Shown here one piece after another: positions 5,464-5,483 of a stretch of 5,483 nt of DNA. The DNA is from CAYSIX01 sp964431205 (GTDB taxonomy: Bacteria; Planctomycetota; Phycisphaerae; Phycisphaerales; Phycisphaeraceae). Location: NCBI GenBank assembly GCA_964431205.1, contig CAYSIX010000257.1, forward strand, positions 1-5,483, read 5' to 3'. The notes under the pieces are model-generated. The model was given only the letters and a program-made list of their open reading frames with translations. It made no database searches and had not been told where the DNA came from. The position numbers and the translations under genes were made by a program. Positions within the stretch are counted from its first letter, which is position 1. Each line of letters begins with the position of its first letter.

Positions 5464-5483
5464 TCCAGCCCGCCCACGCCCCC

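Noticed and set aside
5463..5483. Possible G-quadruplex on the - strand at the right edge
   Set aside because: Only three runs of three or more G are visible before the window ends.

Overview
The window is very GC-rich. GC-ending codons dominate and spacers are short. It carries five ordinary chromosomal genes plus one small regulator, with no mobile element, RNA gene or CRISPR array that I can see. The gene content is a Thermus/Rickettsia-type long isocitrate dehydrogenase, a type III pantothenate kinase, a small secreted protein of unknown role, and rpmA-obg. This points to a free-living bacterium, most plausibly a high-GC planctomycete of the Phycisphaerae type. That lineage guess is inference from gene style, not from a marker gene.

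Layout, left to right. Positions 1-251 are non-coding and pyrimidine-rich on the + strand. Positions 252-1772 (-) encode isocitrate dehydrogenase. Positions 1773-1892 are a divergent promoter region with a good sigma70-like promoter for icd and a candidate operator. Positions 1893-2225 (+) encode a small winged-helix regulator. It converges on 2253-2756 (-), a secreted 167-residue protein with its own promoter at 2800-2827. Positions 2855-3634 (-) encode the type III pantothenate kinase CoaX. Positions 3740-4777 (-) encode the ribosome-assembly GTPase Obg. Positions 5023-5262 (-) encode ribosomal protein L27, with a well-formed promoter at 5372-5400. The remainder to 5483 is non-coding with small hairpins.

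How the genes fit together. L27 and Obg are the classic rpmA-obg pair of large-subunit biogenesis, here separated by 245 bases with two hairpins. rplU, the usual upstream partner, is not present in the 221 bases before rpmA. CoaX supplies the first step of coenzyme A synthesis, and isocitrate dehydrogenase works in the TCA cycle. The winged-helix protein is divergent from icd, and a GTCAA/TTGAC inverted repeat spans the icd -35 element, so it is a natural candidate to control icd and itself.

Points worth a second look are the NAD-type Asp-Ile pair in the IDH cofactor site, a Ser replacing the motif-1 Asp of CoaX, Ser in place of Asn in the Obg G4 motif, the divergent operator candidate, and a sharp change of G/C strand skew between coaX and obg that is independent of gene direction. 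I found no convincing new multi-gene system.
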